Assembly: GCF_028877475.1 (NCBI RefSeq)
Contig: NZ_CP113527.1
Coordinates: 2,535,501 to 2,599,500, forward strand
Direction: 5' to 3'
DNA: 64,000 nucleotides
From: Lysinibacillus irui
GTDB taxonomy: Bacteria > Bacillota > Bacilli > Bacillales_A > Planococcaceae
Part shown: in pieces, positions 44,531-53,627 of the stretch
Layout: the number at the start of each line of letters is the position of its first letter
Numbering within the stretch: position 1 is the stretch's first letter
Position numbers and translations under genes: made by a program
Notes under the pieces: model-generated
Seen by the model: the letters and a program-made list of their open reading frames with translations, nothing else
What the model was told of the DNA's origin: nothing
The model's database searches: none

Positions 44531-45730
44531 TTACTGATTGCTATTTATTTGTTCAATATTAAGTGAATAATCTGGATTTTGATTTTCTTTTTTGTCATTG
44601 ACGATCTTCCCTTCATACAAGGATTCACCCGTACGTAGTTCATTTATAAACAACGTATAACCGTCAGTCATACGATTCACTAAATATAGCTTACTATCTG
44701 TTATTTGTAAAAAAGGAATCTCATTATCCCTAGCAGTCCTTTCATAGTTTATCATTACTGGTTCTTCCCATTGTTTCTTTTCAATAGAATAGCGGCTTAG
44801 CTTTAAACCATTAGCAGAATAAACAGGGATGAATATATTCGTTCCATGAATAACCATCGACTTCCTATACGGTTTTAGTTCATCAGGGATAATCCATTCT
44901 TCCCGTTCATTTGTAACATTGTTATAAAGATAAATTTGACTAGAGGTAATTTCTCGTTCTCCATTTTCTTTATGTTTTCCAAATTTCTCTACCATATATA
45001 AATAATATTCTTGGTTTTGGATAGTATCGTTTGCATTAAAAACACGAATTGCGTTAACTATTTCTTCTGACGTTAATTTTGCAATGATAGCGTCTTTCTC
45101 TAATTCTTTTTTGTTCTCATCAACTGTATATATATGCAGCTCTTCCCCACCATTATAAAGATAATTCGTTGCTAGTATCTTTATTTTTCCGTGAGCGACG
45201 TAGACATCATTTATCTTGATCCAATCAATACTTGATTGTACAGGCGTATCAATTTCAAAGAATGAATTGTCATTTGTCTTTTTATAAAGTATATCAATTT
45301 GAAGAGGTAAAAAATTATCTCCGATTTCTTTTTGTCCATTATTTTGAAAAGCTGTGTAAATTAGGCGTTCTTTGTCTTCAAAATACTGGCTTAAATTCGA
45401 TTCTTTCCCTCGCATAAAATGACGGTGTTGATCAACAAATTTCTGAATTATAGGTTTATTCGTTCCTTTCAAACTGCCAATTAAAGAGCTTTTATTCAGA
45501 ATAGTTGAACCATCCTTTGATATGTACAACCAACGATGATTAACCCCACTTTGATAGGTTGTTTGAAGGGTCAGATTTTTGATTTCGTCCTTGTTTCCGC
45601 TGATCGTTTCAATTTTAAAGGATACATCATTATTTGAAGCCATTGCTACTTGTAAGAAATAGTAAGAACCGATTGTCCCCACGACTATAACAGCAATCAA
45701 AATTGTTTGCCAATATTTCTTCATTGTCAT
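44531..45730 (-). CDS. Exported, membrane-anchored protein of the GntR/ABC operon
   Basis: 399 aa with one N-terminal helix (residues ~8-28), so anchored with a large outside domain. Repeated beta-strand text of the kind YISKDGSTI, TRYSIEKKQWEEP-like and LYLVNRMTDGYTLFI suggests a beta-propeller. It is 8 bp downstream of the permease gene. Accessory extracytoplasmic subunits exist in the B. subtilis ytr operon, so it may help the transporter; this is inference. Not recognised further. Confidence 0.7.
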   Translation of the reverse strand: MTMKKYWQTILIAVIVVGTIGSYYFLQVAMASNNDVSFKIETISGNKDEIKNLTLQTTYQSGVNHRWLYISKDGSTILNKSSLIGSLKGTNKPIIQKFVDQHRHFMRGKESNLSQYFEDKERLIYTAFQNNGQKEIGDNFLPLQIDILYKKTNDNSFFEIDTPVQSSIDWIKINDVYVAHGKIKILATNYLYNGGEELHIYTVDENKKELEKDAIIAKLTSEEIVNAIRVFNANDTIQNQEYYLYMVEKFGKHKENGEREITSSQIYLYNNVTNEREEWIIPDELKPYRKSMVIHGTNIFIPVYSANGLKLSRYSIEKKQWEEPVMINYERTARDNEIPFLQITDSKLYLVNRMTDGYTLFINELRTGESLYEGKIVNDKKENQNPDYSLNIEQINSNQ

Positions 45731-45737
45731 TCCCCCA

Positions 45738-46565
45738 TTAAACCCTGATTTTATGCTTTAGCAAATGATTTGCTAACCAAATAGCACTTCCTAATACGAT
45801 CATGAATGCTACCAGTTCCAGTATGAAGATTTCCATTGGGTAAAAGTAGTTTGGATAGAAATTAGCCAAGAAAATTGGCACAAAAAAGACTCCAAGTGAC
45901 AATAAGCCATACAGAATTGCACCCAAAATACCTTTAAATCCGTAACTCCGCTCAATTAAAATGGCAGTAAATACTACTGCTACAAAGAGTAACCCAACTG
46001 CATATATCAAGATGAAATCTGGAAATGTATTTGGATAGAGCCAACTCCATATTTCCAGGCTATTTTTATCGTAAATTGAAAAACTAGATTGAAAATCTAT
46101 TGGTATAACACTATTTACGATTTGTTTATCAAATAGAATCAACACTATTTGGAAAGCAATTAAACCAAGAACCAAAAGCATAATGGCTGTTAATTTAGCG
46201 AAATAAATAGTAATTCTTTCTGTTGGCAACATTAATAATCGATAAATAAATGTGTTTTTTCCAAACCAATCTCTATACCAAATGAAAAAAACATATATTA
46301 TTAACACCGTGATACACAAAAAGATTGGTAACAGAAACCACTCAGATTGTTTGAAATGATAAAAAGAAAAAGTACCATGTTTCTCAATGTATTGATTCAT
46401 GGAGAACTGCTGTTCAGCCATCACTTGCTTTGCATTTTTCATATAACCTTGTGAGATGATTATCGCCCCAATGAGTTGACTCAAAGCTGTCAACCCTATA
46501 AGAATGAGGTAGAATTTAAAAAATCGATTTACTTCGAAATGGACAAGTTTTAAATAGTTTTTCAT
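45738..46565 (-). CDS. ABC transporter permease (ABC-2 type)
   Basis: 275 aa with six hydrophobic segments, starting MKNYLKLVHFEVNRFFKFYL, then two longer loops between helices 1-2 with predicted outside location. It overlaps the ATPase gene by 4 bp (ATGA), so translation is coupled. The pattern matches permeases of YtrC/YhcI-type exporters linked to cell-wall antibiotic stress. Substrate unknown. Confidence 0.82.
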   Translation of the reverse strand: MKNYLKLVHFEVNRFFKFYLILIGLTALSQLIGAIIISQGYMKNAKQVMAEQQFSMNQYIEKHGTFSFYHFKQSEWFLLPIFLCITVLIIYVFFIWYRDWFGKNTFIYRLLMLPTERITIYFAKLTAIMLLVLGLIAFQIVLILFDKQIVNSVIPIDFQSSFSIYDKNSLEIWSWLYPNTFPDFILIYAVGLLFVAVVFTAILIERSYGFKGILGAILYGLLSLGVFFVPIFLANFYPNYFYPMEIFILELVAFMIVLGSAIWLANHLLKHKIRV

Positions 46566-47251
46566 CCTCGGTACACCTCCCGCATCACATCAACGACTGA
46601 TTTCCCTTCATTATCCCGTACTTCCTCCACGTTAAATTCCATTACTACTTCACCACTTTCAATAAGAACCGCTTTATCAATCAAATGTTCAATATCACTA
46701 ATTTCATGAGTGGTAATAATGACCCCTCGCTCTTCAATTAAATGGCTTGTAAACACGTCGGCTATCTGTTCACGAGAGAACAGATCAATACCAGAGAATG
46801 GTTCATCCATTAACAAATAATCCACATCCATGGATAATCCTAGCAGCATATTTACCTTAGCTGCATTTCCCTTCGATAAATTAGCAATCCGTTCAGCTGG
46901 ATCTAGTTTGAAAAATTTCAGTAGCTCCTCTGCCCTATGTGAATTCCAGCTTTTATAAAAATCAGCCATGAATGCAATGGCATCACAAATTTTCATTTGA
47001 GGCAACATCGTAATCGTGTCAGGAATAAAGGAAATTTTATCAAAACTATCTTTTCGGATTTTTTCCCCATCAATTAAAATGTCACCGCTATTAATCGGAG
47101 TAAGTGCCATTATAGCTTTCAAAATTGTTGTTTTCCCCACTCCATTTATTCCAATTAAGCAGGTAATTTCGCCTTTTTTAGCGGTAAAAGAAAGATCGTT
47201 TAAAACCTGTATCCTACCGTATTTTTTCGTAACATTTTTTACTTCGATCAT
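46562..47251 (-). CDS. ABC transporter ATP-binding protein
   Basis: 229 aa. Walker A GINGVGKTT (unusual I and V for PNG-G), signature NLSKGNAAK in place of the usual LSGGQ, Walker B YLLMDEPFSGID and H-loop TTHEI. The SKGN signature is typical of the YtrB/BcrA-like branch. It starts at the stop codon of the GntR gene. Probably pairs with the permease next to it. Confidence 0.9.
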   Translation of the reverse strand: MIEVKNVTKKYGRIQVLNDLSFTAKKGEITCLIGINGVGKTTILKAIMALTPINSGDILIDGEKIRKDSFDKISFIPDTITMLPQMKICDAIAFMADFYKSWNSHRAEELLKFFKLDPAERIANLSKGNAAKVNMLLGLSMDVDYLLMDEPFSGIDLFSREQIADVFTSHLIEERGVIITTHEISDIEHLIDKAVLIESGEVVMEFNVEEVRDNEGKSVVDVMREVYRG

Positions 47252-47634
47252 TATGATTCCTCCGCTCCAATTTCGGCATCATGCTTTTTTTTCACAAGTT
47301 CCAACACTTCAGCTAACGGCACATCGATGGATTTAATTGAACTTAAAAATAAGTCGACCGCTTCCAGAATTAATTCTTCACGAACACTTTTAAGGACCGC
47401 TCCATCTTTCGTAATGCAGCTTGGCATATTCCCCTCAGTAAAAATCAATCCTTGTTCCTCCATTTCCTTATAAGCTCGTTGTGCTGTATTGGGGTTAATC
47501 TTTAGCTGGTTGGCCAATTCCCTTCTTGAGGGAATCTCCTGACCGGGTTCATAATAGCCCTTGGCAATTTGTTCCTTCAAGTGCCGAATAACCTGAACAT
47601 AAACCGGATCCCGATTATTAAACTTTACAGTCAA
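47251..47634 (-). CDS. GntR family regulator, YtrA subfamily
   Basis: About 127 aa, short GntR protein with an N-terminal winged helix: PVYVQVIRHLKEQIAKGYYE, PGQEIPSRRELANQLKINPN, TAQRAYKEMEEQGL. There is no big effector domain, as in YtrA. An upstream TTG (47643) directly touches the ribosome site AAAGGAG, so TTG at 47634, nine nt away, is chosen. It is first in its operon, behind four copies of a TGTATTAA-N4-TTAATACA site. Confidence 0.87.
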   Translation of the reverse strand: MTVKFNNRDPVYVQVIRHLKEQIAKGYYEPGQEIPSRRELANQLKINPNTAQRAYKEMEEQGLIFTEGNMPSCITKDGAVLKSVREELILEAVDLFLSSIKSIDVPLAEVLELVKKKHDAEIGAEES

Positions 47635-47664
47635 TATACTCAACTCCTTTATATCCTATCTTTG

Positions 47665-47833
47665 TGTATTAACTACTTAATACACATTGTGTATGATGAT
47701 TGATTGTACGTTTTGCAAAATTAGTCATTCCAAAGCCAACAAGTAGGATGTATTAATAGATTAATACACCAATATTAAAAAAATGTATTAAGCACATAAT
47801 ACACTTCTTGTGATGTATTATATGCTTAATACA
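47665..47833. promoter_or_regulatory. Four GntR operators
   Basis: Perfect TGTATTAA-N4-TTAATACA at 47665-47684 and 47749-47768. One-mismatch copies at 47784-47803 and 47814-47833, the two being inverted images of one another. Expected to bind the GntR protein of this operon. Beyond them, 47834-48014 holds nothing recognised. Confidence 0.75.
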
Positions 47834-48014
47834 CATTTCAAGTCAACCACATTAATGGAAATAACTATCAATCATTAAAATCATACCCAGTCATTTGAAT
47901 AACGACGAGCATTTCAATACAATTAAGATTTTAATTTTATTTATAATAAATGACGTATAAAAAATAATAGTTGATCTATACTAATAAAGATTTCACTTAA
48001 TAAATCCGATGACT

Positions 48015-48201
48015 AGGAGGGTTAACCCGATGAGTGCGATTGATCGATTACTCTGAAGGACCATCAAAGCTGAATAAAGCTAAAGTACAGTTTTCTTAGG
48101 ATCTTCTTAAGAATCTATACGGAAGCGAGGCAGTGTGTCATGGAGCAAAAATAGTAAGTGGTAATCAGACCCGGAAAATGATTTCCGGGTTTTTCTTTTT
48201 C
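48015..48201 (+). other. Short leader-like unit: mini-ORF followed by a terminator
   Basis: A strong ribosome site AGGAGGG (48015-48021) precedes an eight-codon frame, ATG 48030 to TGA 48056 (MSAIDRLL). About 110 nt later comes a strong terminator, ACCCGGAAA/TTTCCGGGT with TTTTTC (48169-48196). No larger gene follows on this strand. It may be a small RNA, a leader left from a lost gene, or a decayed gene (another frame reads DYSEGPSKLNKAKVQFS). Confidence 0.4.
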
Positions 48202-48238
48202 TTTCAACATGACAATTTCTACTCAAATTTTCAATAAA

Positions 48239-48269
48239 AAATCACCTCTAAAAAAACAAGAGGTGATTT
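48239..48269 (-). terminator. Terminator of the luciferase-like gene
   Basis: AAATCACCTCT pairs with AGAGGTGATTT, with T-rich sequence on the minus side. Confidence 0.85.
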
Positions 48270-48318
48270 AATAATTAGCTTCATCTTAATTAAAACATTA
48301 TAAAGATGGTATATTTTT

Positions 48319-49311
48319 TTATAGTAATTCCTCTGCCAGGAATCTATAAGTATTTAAACGACTGTCTAATTCATATTGATTACAATTTAGCATTACTTCA
48401 TCAAACCCATAGTGTTCTTGCTCAGCAATTAAAAATGCAGCAATGTCCTTTGGTGTACCAACAAGGTTCGCTTTACGATTATTAGCAATCGTTATTTTAT
48501 CCATCTCAGTTAGTGGATAATCCTTTGCTTCTTCTGGTGACATCGTTTGAATAATTTGGCCCTTCATCAGTTGAAGACGAGAAATATCAATTGGTTTAGC
48601 CAAATATTCCGCTTCTTCTAATGTCGGTGCAACAGTTGCTGCATATGTGACGATAATTTGTGGTTTTTCCATATAATAAGAAGGCGTAAAATAGGCTTTA
48701 TAGGCATCAAAAATATCCTTCGACATATTACCGGTAAAGAATTGAGCATAAGAATACCCTACCCCCAGTTGACCAGCCTGCATAGCACTTTGCCCACTCG
48801 AACCTAGTAACCAAGCTTCAGGTAAAGAAATTTGTGCTGGGGCTGCAACAACTTGATCATAAACATGTTCACCTGTTTTCTGGTTATTCATTAACTTTAA
48901 AATAATGTCGAGTTTGTCGTACTGTTCTGTGAAGCGTTGTCTTCTTCCCTCTGCTAAAGCATAAATAGCAGCATGATCGCCACCAGGGGCTCTCCCTACA
49001 CCAAAGTCAATACGATTTGGTGCTAGGCCAGATAATGTCTTGAATACCTCTGCAAGCTTATATGGTGAATAATGCATCATCATGACGCCACCAGTACCAA
49101 TGCGAAGTCGCTTTGTTTTCGCAGCTAAAAAAGCAGCGGTCACTTCGGGAGCTGAACTTGCTAGTGACTGACTATTATGGTGTTCAGCTAGCCACATACG
49201 ATGATAGCCAAGTTCTTCACCTTGCAGTGCCAGTTGTTCTGTACGTTGGAAGGCTTCCTCTGCCGAATGACCCTTAGGTATAGGCATTTGATCTAAAATA
49301 CTTAATCTCAT
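48319..49311 (-). CDS. LLM-class flavin-dependent oxidoreductase
   Basis: 330 aa luciferase-like monooxygenase (TIM barrel, FMN/F420 type). LSILDQMPIPKGHSAEEAF, then AEHHNSQSLASSAPEV, RIDFGVGRAPGGD and a C-terminal GTPKDIAAFL are family text; the AEHH element is characteristic of the YceB/MsnO8-like group found in Bacilli. Substrate unknown. GAGAGGAT precedes the ATG. Monocistronic. Confidence 0.9.
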   Translation of the reverse strand: MRLSILDQMPIPKGHSAEEAFQRTEQLALQGEELGYHRMWLAEHHNSQSLASSAPEVTAAFLAAKTKRLRIGTGGVMMMHYSPYKLAEVFKTLSGLAPNRIDFGVGRAPGGDHAAIYALAEGRRQRFTEQYDKLDIILKLMNNQKTGEHVYDQVVAAPAQISLPEAWLLGSSGQSAMQAGQLGVGYSYAQFFTGNMSKDIFDAYKAYFTPSYYMEKPQIIVTYAATVAPTLEEAEYLAKPIDISRLQLMKGQIIQTMSPEEAKDYPLTEMDKITIANNRKANLVGTPKDIAAFLIAEQEHYGFDEVMLNCNQYELDSRLNTYRFLAEELL

Positions 49312-49386
49312 TTAAAACATCCTCTCTGTCTCTTAGCTCCCTCTTTTACTGTAATACAGTTTGGATGATTTACAAAATAAAAAACC

Positions 49387-49812
49387 TTACTCATAAGCTA
49401 GTTGTTTATTTTCCCATGTTCGATAGACCAAGCTCACTAGCTTTTGTTTTTGTTGCTGATTGAATACCACGTCATTAAATTTCATCGCTTGAAGAGAAAA
49501 TTGCTGGGTTTCTTCGTTAACAACAAATTGTAAAATCGCATGTCCTTTTTCATCTTGAAACGTTATATCCCCTGATAATTCAACAACATGTTCTCCAGTC
49601 TTTGCCTGATAATAACGCCAATATGGTTCAAAAAACGCATAATTAAACGCATTTCGCACTGTCACATCTGAAAAATTCTCCAAATAGCCTTCTTTTACGA
49701 GATCAATATAGTCATGATCTGTTATATCTTTTTTTGCATTAAAGACATATCCTACAAGAACCCCCATAAACACAACACAGAGAAAAACGCGTATATGATT
49801 GCCTAAACTCAT
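49387..49812 (-). CDS. Hypothetical single-helix membrane protein
   Basis: 141 aa. One N-terminal helix (VFLCVVFMGVLVGYVF, about residues 9-24), then a compact soluble domain with a helical middle (YIDLVKEGYLENF, YWRYYQAKTGEHVVELSGDI) and mixed strands. It has the look of the small YvcG/DUF-type exported domains in Bacillaceae but I cannot name it. AAAGGGGA precedes the ATG. It stands alone, 75 bp upstream of the luciferase-like gene. Confidence 0.7.
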   Translation of the reverse strand: MSLGNHIRVFLCVVFMGVLVGYVFNAKKDITDHDYIDLVKEGYLENFSDVTVRNAFNYAFFEPYWRYYQAKTGEHVVELSGDITFQDEKGHAILQFVVNEETQQFSLQAMKFNDVVFNQQQKQKLVSLVYRTWENKQLAYE

Positions 49813-50027
49813 GTCATCACGTCCCCTTTAAGTAAAAACACCATCTTCTACATAATACATCAAAATAACGACTTTAAGTAGAAATTATTTGAATAATGTA
49901 GAAATTATATCATTTTACTATCTAGTCATTTTAAGCTTCCCTACTCTAAAATACTAAAAGAGTATTTACAGCCTATCTTCAGTTCGCTACTATCAGATTA
50001 TTACAATAGAAAAGAGAGGACCTTGTT

Positions 50028-50795
50028 GTGCCTTTTGATTTAGACATAAATATTTTAATCATCCTACTCCTATTCGGTTTCTTAGCAGCATTTATTGATT
50101 CTGTTGTTGGTGGTGGCGGACTTATTTCTTTGCCAGCCCTCCTTTTTGTTGGCCTTCCCCCCTCTGCTGCAGTTGCAACCAATAAATTAGCAGGTACGAT
50201 GGGGTCACTTACTAGTACCGTGACATTTTATCGTTCTGGTAAACTAGATATAAAAGCCGTGCATAAATTATTCCCTTTTGTCTTTTTCGGCTCCATGCTT
50301 GGTGCTTGGATTGTCCACTTAATGGATCCGAGTGTACTTAAGCCACTCATGTTGTTCATGCTCGCAGCAGTAGCCATCTATACTATCTTCAAAAAAGACT
50401 GGGGAAGTATGACTACCTATAAAAAGTTAACACCCAAACGCTATATGATTTTTGTTATCGTCATCACGCTTATTGGCTTTTATGATGGCTTTTTAGGTCC
50501 TGGGACAGGCTCATTTTTATTATTTGCTTTTCTAATGGTTGGGTTTGATTTTTTACAATCGGCAGGAAATGCTAAATTTTTAAATTTTGGCAGCAATATA
50601 GCAGCCCTTCTTATGTTTATATACTTAGGACAAATAAATTATGCCTATGGTTTACCAATGGGGCTTGCTCAAATTGCAGGCGCCATTGTTGGATCTAAGT
50701 TTGCCATTAAACGCGGCAGTGGTTATGTTCGTAAACTATTTATCGTTGTGACTATTCTATTACTCTTGAAAAATACATATGACTATTTTTCATAA
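50028..50795 (+). CDS. TSUP family (TauE/SafE) permease
   Basis: 255 aa, about eight helices, two repeats with the TSUP features FIDSVVGGGGLISLPALL and GFYDGFLGPGTGSFLLFAFL. These proteins transport sulfite, sulfoacetate or related anions, but the substrate varies. GTG start at 50028 after AGAGAGGA. No sulfur-metabolism gene is beside it, so the substrate remains open. Confidence 0.88.
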   Translation: MPFDLDINILIILLLFGFLAAFIDSVVGGGGLISLPALLFVGLPPSAAVATNKLAGTMGSLTSTVTFYRSGKLDIKAVHKLFPFVFFGSMLGAWIVHLMDPSVLKPLMLFMLAAVAIYTIFKKDWGSMTTYKKLTPKRYMIFVIVITLIGFYDGFLGPGTGSFLLFAFLMVGFDFLQSAGNAKFLNFGSNIAALLMFIYLGQINYAYGLPMGLAQIAGAIVGSKFAIKRGSGYVRKLFIVVTILLLLKNTYDYFS

Positions 50796-50876
50796 CACTC
50801 TGTTATGCATAACGTATGCCACAACTATAGAAGGATAAAACTTATCTCATATTGGGGTAAGTTTTTTTTAATGCTA

Positions 50877-50905
50877 TTAACTTTTTCCCACCCTTCGCAC
50901 GTCTA
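50877..50905 (+). promoter_or_regulatory. Candidate ECF-type promoter of sigV
   Basis: CGTCTA (50900-50905) matches the -10 core of ECF sigma promoters, 17 bp after TTAACT, which is a partial match to the TGAAAC -35. Position 40 bp ahead of the ribosome site is suitable for autoregulation by SigV. Confidence 0.4.
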
Positions 50906-50946
50906 GTACATGTATACAATTTGACAATGTTAAAAAAGGAGCTTCT

Positions 50947-51471
50947 TTGGACATGAAAACAAGAAATGCATTTCAACATGAAGAGGTGTTTGTCCAATTC
51001 ATTCGTGAACAAAAAGAGCGATTTTATTTGCTCGCGTATAGCTATACAAAAAATGAACAGGACGCACTAGATGTTGTACAGGACAGTATTCAAAAAGCCA
51101 TGCTGTCATTAGATCGACTTGAAAATGTGACCTATATGAAAAGCTGGTTTTACAAAATAGTTGTCCGTACAGCCATTGATTTTTTACGTAAGCATAAACG
51201 CTTACAGGTTACAGATGATGATACACTGCAATATTTAACTCCTGCCCAAGAGGACGTTTATGAAAATGTCGACTTGGAGCATGCATTAGATGAGCTCCCA
51301 CAAATGTATCGTGAGGTTGTCATTCTTCACTATTTCGAGGATTTAAAGCTCGCTGACGTGGCGAACATCCTCGATATCAAGTTGAGTACAGCCAAATCGC
51401 GTCTTTATAAAGCATTAAAACTATTGAAAATACAATTAGAAGATGTGAAGGGAGAAACTGCACATGGATAA
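50947..51471 (+). CDS. sigV: ECF RNA polymerase sigma factor, SigV-like
   Basis: About 174 aa. Region 2: ERFYLLAYSYTKNEQDALDVVQDSI, FYKIVVRTAIDFLRKHKR. Region 4: LDELPQMYREVVILHYFEDLKLADV and LDIKLSTAKSRLYKALK. Identified as SigV mainly because the next gene encodes an RsiV-type protein. AAAGGAG lies 5 nt before TTG 50947 and 11 nt before ATG 50953; the former is used. It overlaps rsiV by 8 bp. In B. subtilis SigV responds to lysozyme. Confidence 0.87.
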   Translation: MDMKTRNAFQHEEVFVQFIREQKERFYLLAYSYTKNEQDALDVVQDSIQKAMLSLDRLENVTYMKSWFYKIVVRTAIDFLRKHKRLQVTDDDTLQYLTPAQEDVYENVDLEHALDELPQMYREVVILHYFEDLKLADVANILDIKLSTAKSRLYKALKLLKIQLEDVKGETAHG

Positions 51472-52354
51472 AAAATTACGAGATTTAGAAAAACAATATA
51501 TAGAGGTTCCTATTCCAAAGGAGCTAGACTTTGTCGTTGAAAAGGCACTGAAGCAAGGCAGAAAAAAGAAAAAAAACCGTACACCACAATGGTTACTTGG
51601 TTCAGCTGCTGCAGCTATGCTATTTACTGCTAGCTTAAATGTTAGTCCGGCAATGGCCAAAACACTCTCTGAAATTCCCGTTGTCGGTAGTGTTGTCAAA
51701 GTATTAACATGGACAGAATATGAAGTGACAGAAGATAATTATGATGCCAATATTAAGGTTCCATCCATTGAAAATTTAGATAATCAAGACCTTGCGAATA
51801 CATTAAATGAAAAATATCGTGCAGAGGGAAAGGCCCTCTACGATCAGTTCATCGCAGAAGTTGGTGATTTAAAGGCCAATGGTGGAGGTCATTTAGGCGT
51901 TGATAGTGGCTTTGAAATAAAAACAGATAATGAGCAAATATTATCGATTGGTCGTTATGTTGTGAATACAGTGGCCTCGTCTTCTACGGTGATGGAATAC
52001 GATACAATTGATAAAGAAAATGAAATTTTAATTACACTACCGATGCTCTTTAAAGATCAACAATATATTAAGACGATTAGTGAAAATATCAAAGAGCAAA
52101 TGCGTGCACAAATTGCAGAATCTAATCAAGAAAAAGTGTATTGGGTGAAAGGCGCTGGTCTTGCCGACGAAGATTTAATGGAGGAATTTACAACAATCAA
52201 ACCAGATCAGTCATTTTATATTTCAGATCAAGGGAAGCTGGTGATTTCCTTCGATAAATATGAAGTAGCTCCAGGTTACATGGGTGTTGTAGAATTTGAA
52301 ATTCCAACAGATGTCCTACAAGAAGATCTTGTTAGCATGAAATATATTCATTAA
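51464..52354 (+). CDS. rsiV: RsiV-type transmembrane anti-sigma factor
   Basis: 296 aa. A short cytoplasmic N-terminal part (~45 aa) precedes one signal-peptide-like helix (QWLLGSAAAAMLFTASLNVS, then PAMAK), followed by DUF4179-like text, DUF4163 and DUF3298 (ITLPMLFKDQQYIKTISENI; YISDQGKLVISFDKYEVAPG). In B. subtilis RsiV binds lysozyme, is cut by signal peptidase then RasP, and frees SigV. The PAMAK site fits such cleavage. No oatA-like gene follows. Confidence 0.88.
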   Translation: MDKKLRDLEKQYIEVPIPKELDFVVEKALKQGRKKKKNRTPQWLLGSAAAAMLFTASLNVSPAMAKTLSEIPVVGSVVKVLTWTEYEVTEDNYDANIKVPSIENLDNQDLANTLNEKYRAEGKALYDQFIAEVGDLKANGGGHLGVDSGFEIKTDNEQILSIGRYVVNTVASSSTVMEYDTIDKENEILITLPMLFKDQQYIKTISENIKEQMRAQIAESNQEKVYWVKGAGLADEDLMEEFTTIKPDQSFYISDQGKLVISFDKYEVAPGYMGVVEFEIPTDVLQEDLVSMKYIH

Positions 52355-52374
52355 TGTAGCTGACTTACCATACG

Positions 52375-52416
52375 ACGAGGTATTTGACGATTGACTCATC
52401 AAATACCTCGTTTTTT
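52375..52416 (+). terminator. Terminator of sigV-rsiV
   Basis: ACGAGGTATTTGA pairs perfectly with TCAAATACCTCGT, followed by TTTTTT. Confidence 0.92.
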
Positions 52417-52502
52417 CATGTAGACATACCATTTTTTGCTTATAAAGCTGACTTTTTTTGTCTAAGCTAATATGTATCAATCAATGTTAGAGGGTTTTCA
52501 TC

Positions 52503-53627
52503 ATGAAAGGTGTAGGATCAATCAGTATTTTACATGTCATCTTCCTATCAATGACAGTTATTGGCTTGAAAAACCATGTAACCATTCTTCCTCCTCTTTT
52601 AGATATGGCCAAAAGAGATGGCTGGCTATCCGTATTGTTTGCTGGAGGTATCATGTTCTTTTGGCTATTTCTTGTTGTGTATATTCACAAGAAAACTAAA
52701 CAAGAATCCATCCGAGACTGGTTAAACGAAAAAATCGGAAAAATCGGCTCTACCATTATTATTTATGCGATTATTATTTTTTTAATGATTATGACGGCTT
52801 TTACAATGGTTGAAACCTTACAATGGGTCAATACGACATTTTTACCTCAAACGCCTGTTATCATATTATTAGTTATCTATATTTTTCTTTGTATACTACT
52901 GGTGACCACTAGTCTACAGACGATCGTCATCTTAAATGTCTTTGTATTATTTGGGGTTGTCGTTCTTGGCTTTTTTGTTGCCTTTACCAATATACAAGTA
53001 AAAGATTATGAATTATTACGACCCTTCTTTGAACATGGATTACAGCCCGTGTTTCGAGGTATGATATTCCCAGCATCAGGGTTTATTGAGCTGTTAATAT
53101 TGTTATTTTTACAGCATCAGTATAAAGAGCAAATTCGCTGGTATCACTTTGCTATTATGCTAGCGATCCTAGTTGGTTTAACTTTAGGTCCATTAATTGG
53201 TGCCATAACGGAGTTTGGTCCAAGTGAAGCCGCTAAACAACGCTATCCTGCCTATGAAGAATGGGGTTTAGTGACGATTGGGCGCTATATTGAACATCTT
53301 GACTTCTTCTCTATTTACCAATGGTTAACCGGAACTTTTATACGTGTAAGTTTCCTTTTGTACATCGTAGCTGATTTATTGAAAATGACAGGAGATAAAA
53401 AGCGTATATGGCAAATGCTGGCACCTCCCTTCTTCATCCTTTGTTTACCATTAATTATGTTAAATGAAAGCTTATTTTTAAAGGTGAAAGGAAATTATAT
53501 TTTAACCTTTACATTTATTTTTTTCTTTGCGCTGTCCATATTTTTCGTTATCGTAGCTTTCTTGTCGGATAAATCTTCTAAAAAGGGGAAAACTGATAAA
53601 CAAGACATGAAAAGTGGTGAAGCATAA
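52503..53627 (+). CDS. Spore germination receptor subunit B (GerAB/GerB family permease)
   Basis: 374 aa, ten hydrophobic helices of the amino acid/polyamine permease-like GerB family. SISILHVIFLSMTVIGLKNHV at the start, and FPASGFIELLILLFL near helix 6 are typical. In germinant receptors B binds the germinant in the spore inner membrane. It overlaps the A subunit gene by 1 bp (TAATG). GAGGG lies before ATG. B before A and lack of C is unlike the usual A-B-C order. Confidence 0.9.
   Translation: MKGVGSISILHVIFLSMTVIGLKNHVTILPPLLDMAKRDGWLSVLFAGGIMFFWLFLVVYIHKKTKQESIRDWLNEKIGKIGSTIIIYAIIIFLMIMTAFTMVETLQWVNTTFLPQTPVIILLVIYIFLCILLVTTSLQTIVILNVFVLFGVVVLGFFVAFTNIQVKDYELLRPFFEHGLQPVFRGMIFPASGFIELLILLFLQHQYKEQIRWYHFAIMLAILVGLTLGPLIGAITEFGPSEAAKQRYPAYEEWGLVTIGRYIEHLDFFSIYQWLTGTFIRVSFLLYIVADLLKMTGDKKRIWQMLAPPFFILCLPLIMLNESLFLKVKGNYILTFTFIFFFALSIFFVIVAFLSDKSSKKGKTDKQDMKSGEA

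Noticed and set aside
48015..48201. Magnesium (M-box) or T-box leader
   Set aside because: Conserved loops of these RNAs are absent; only the terminator and a mini-ORF can be supported.
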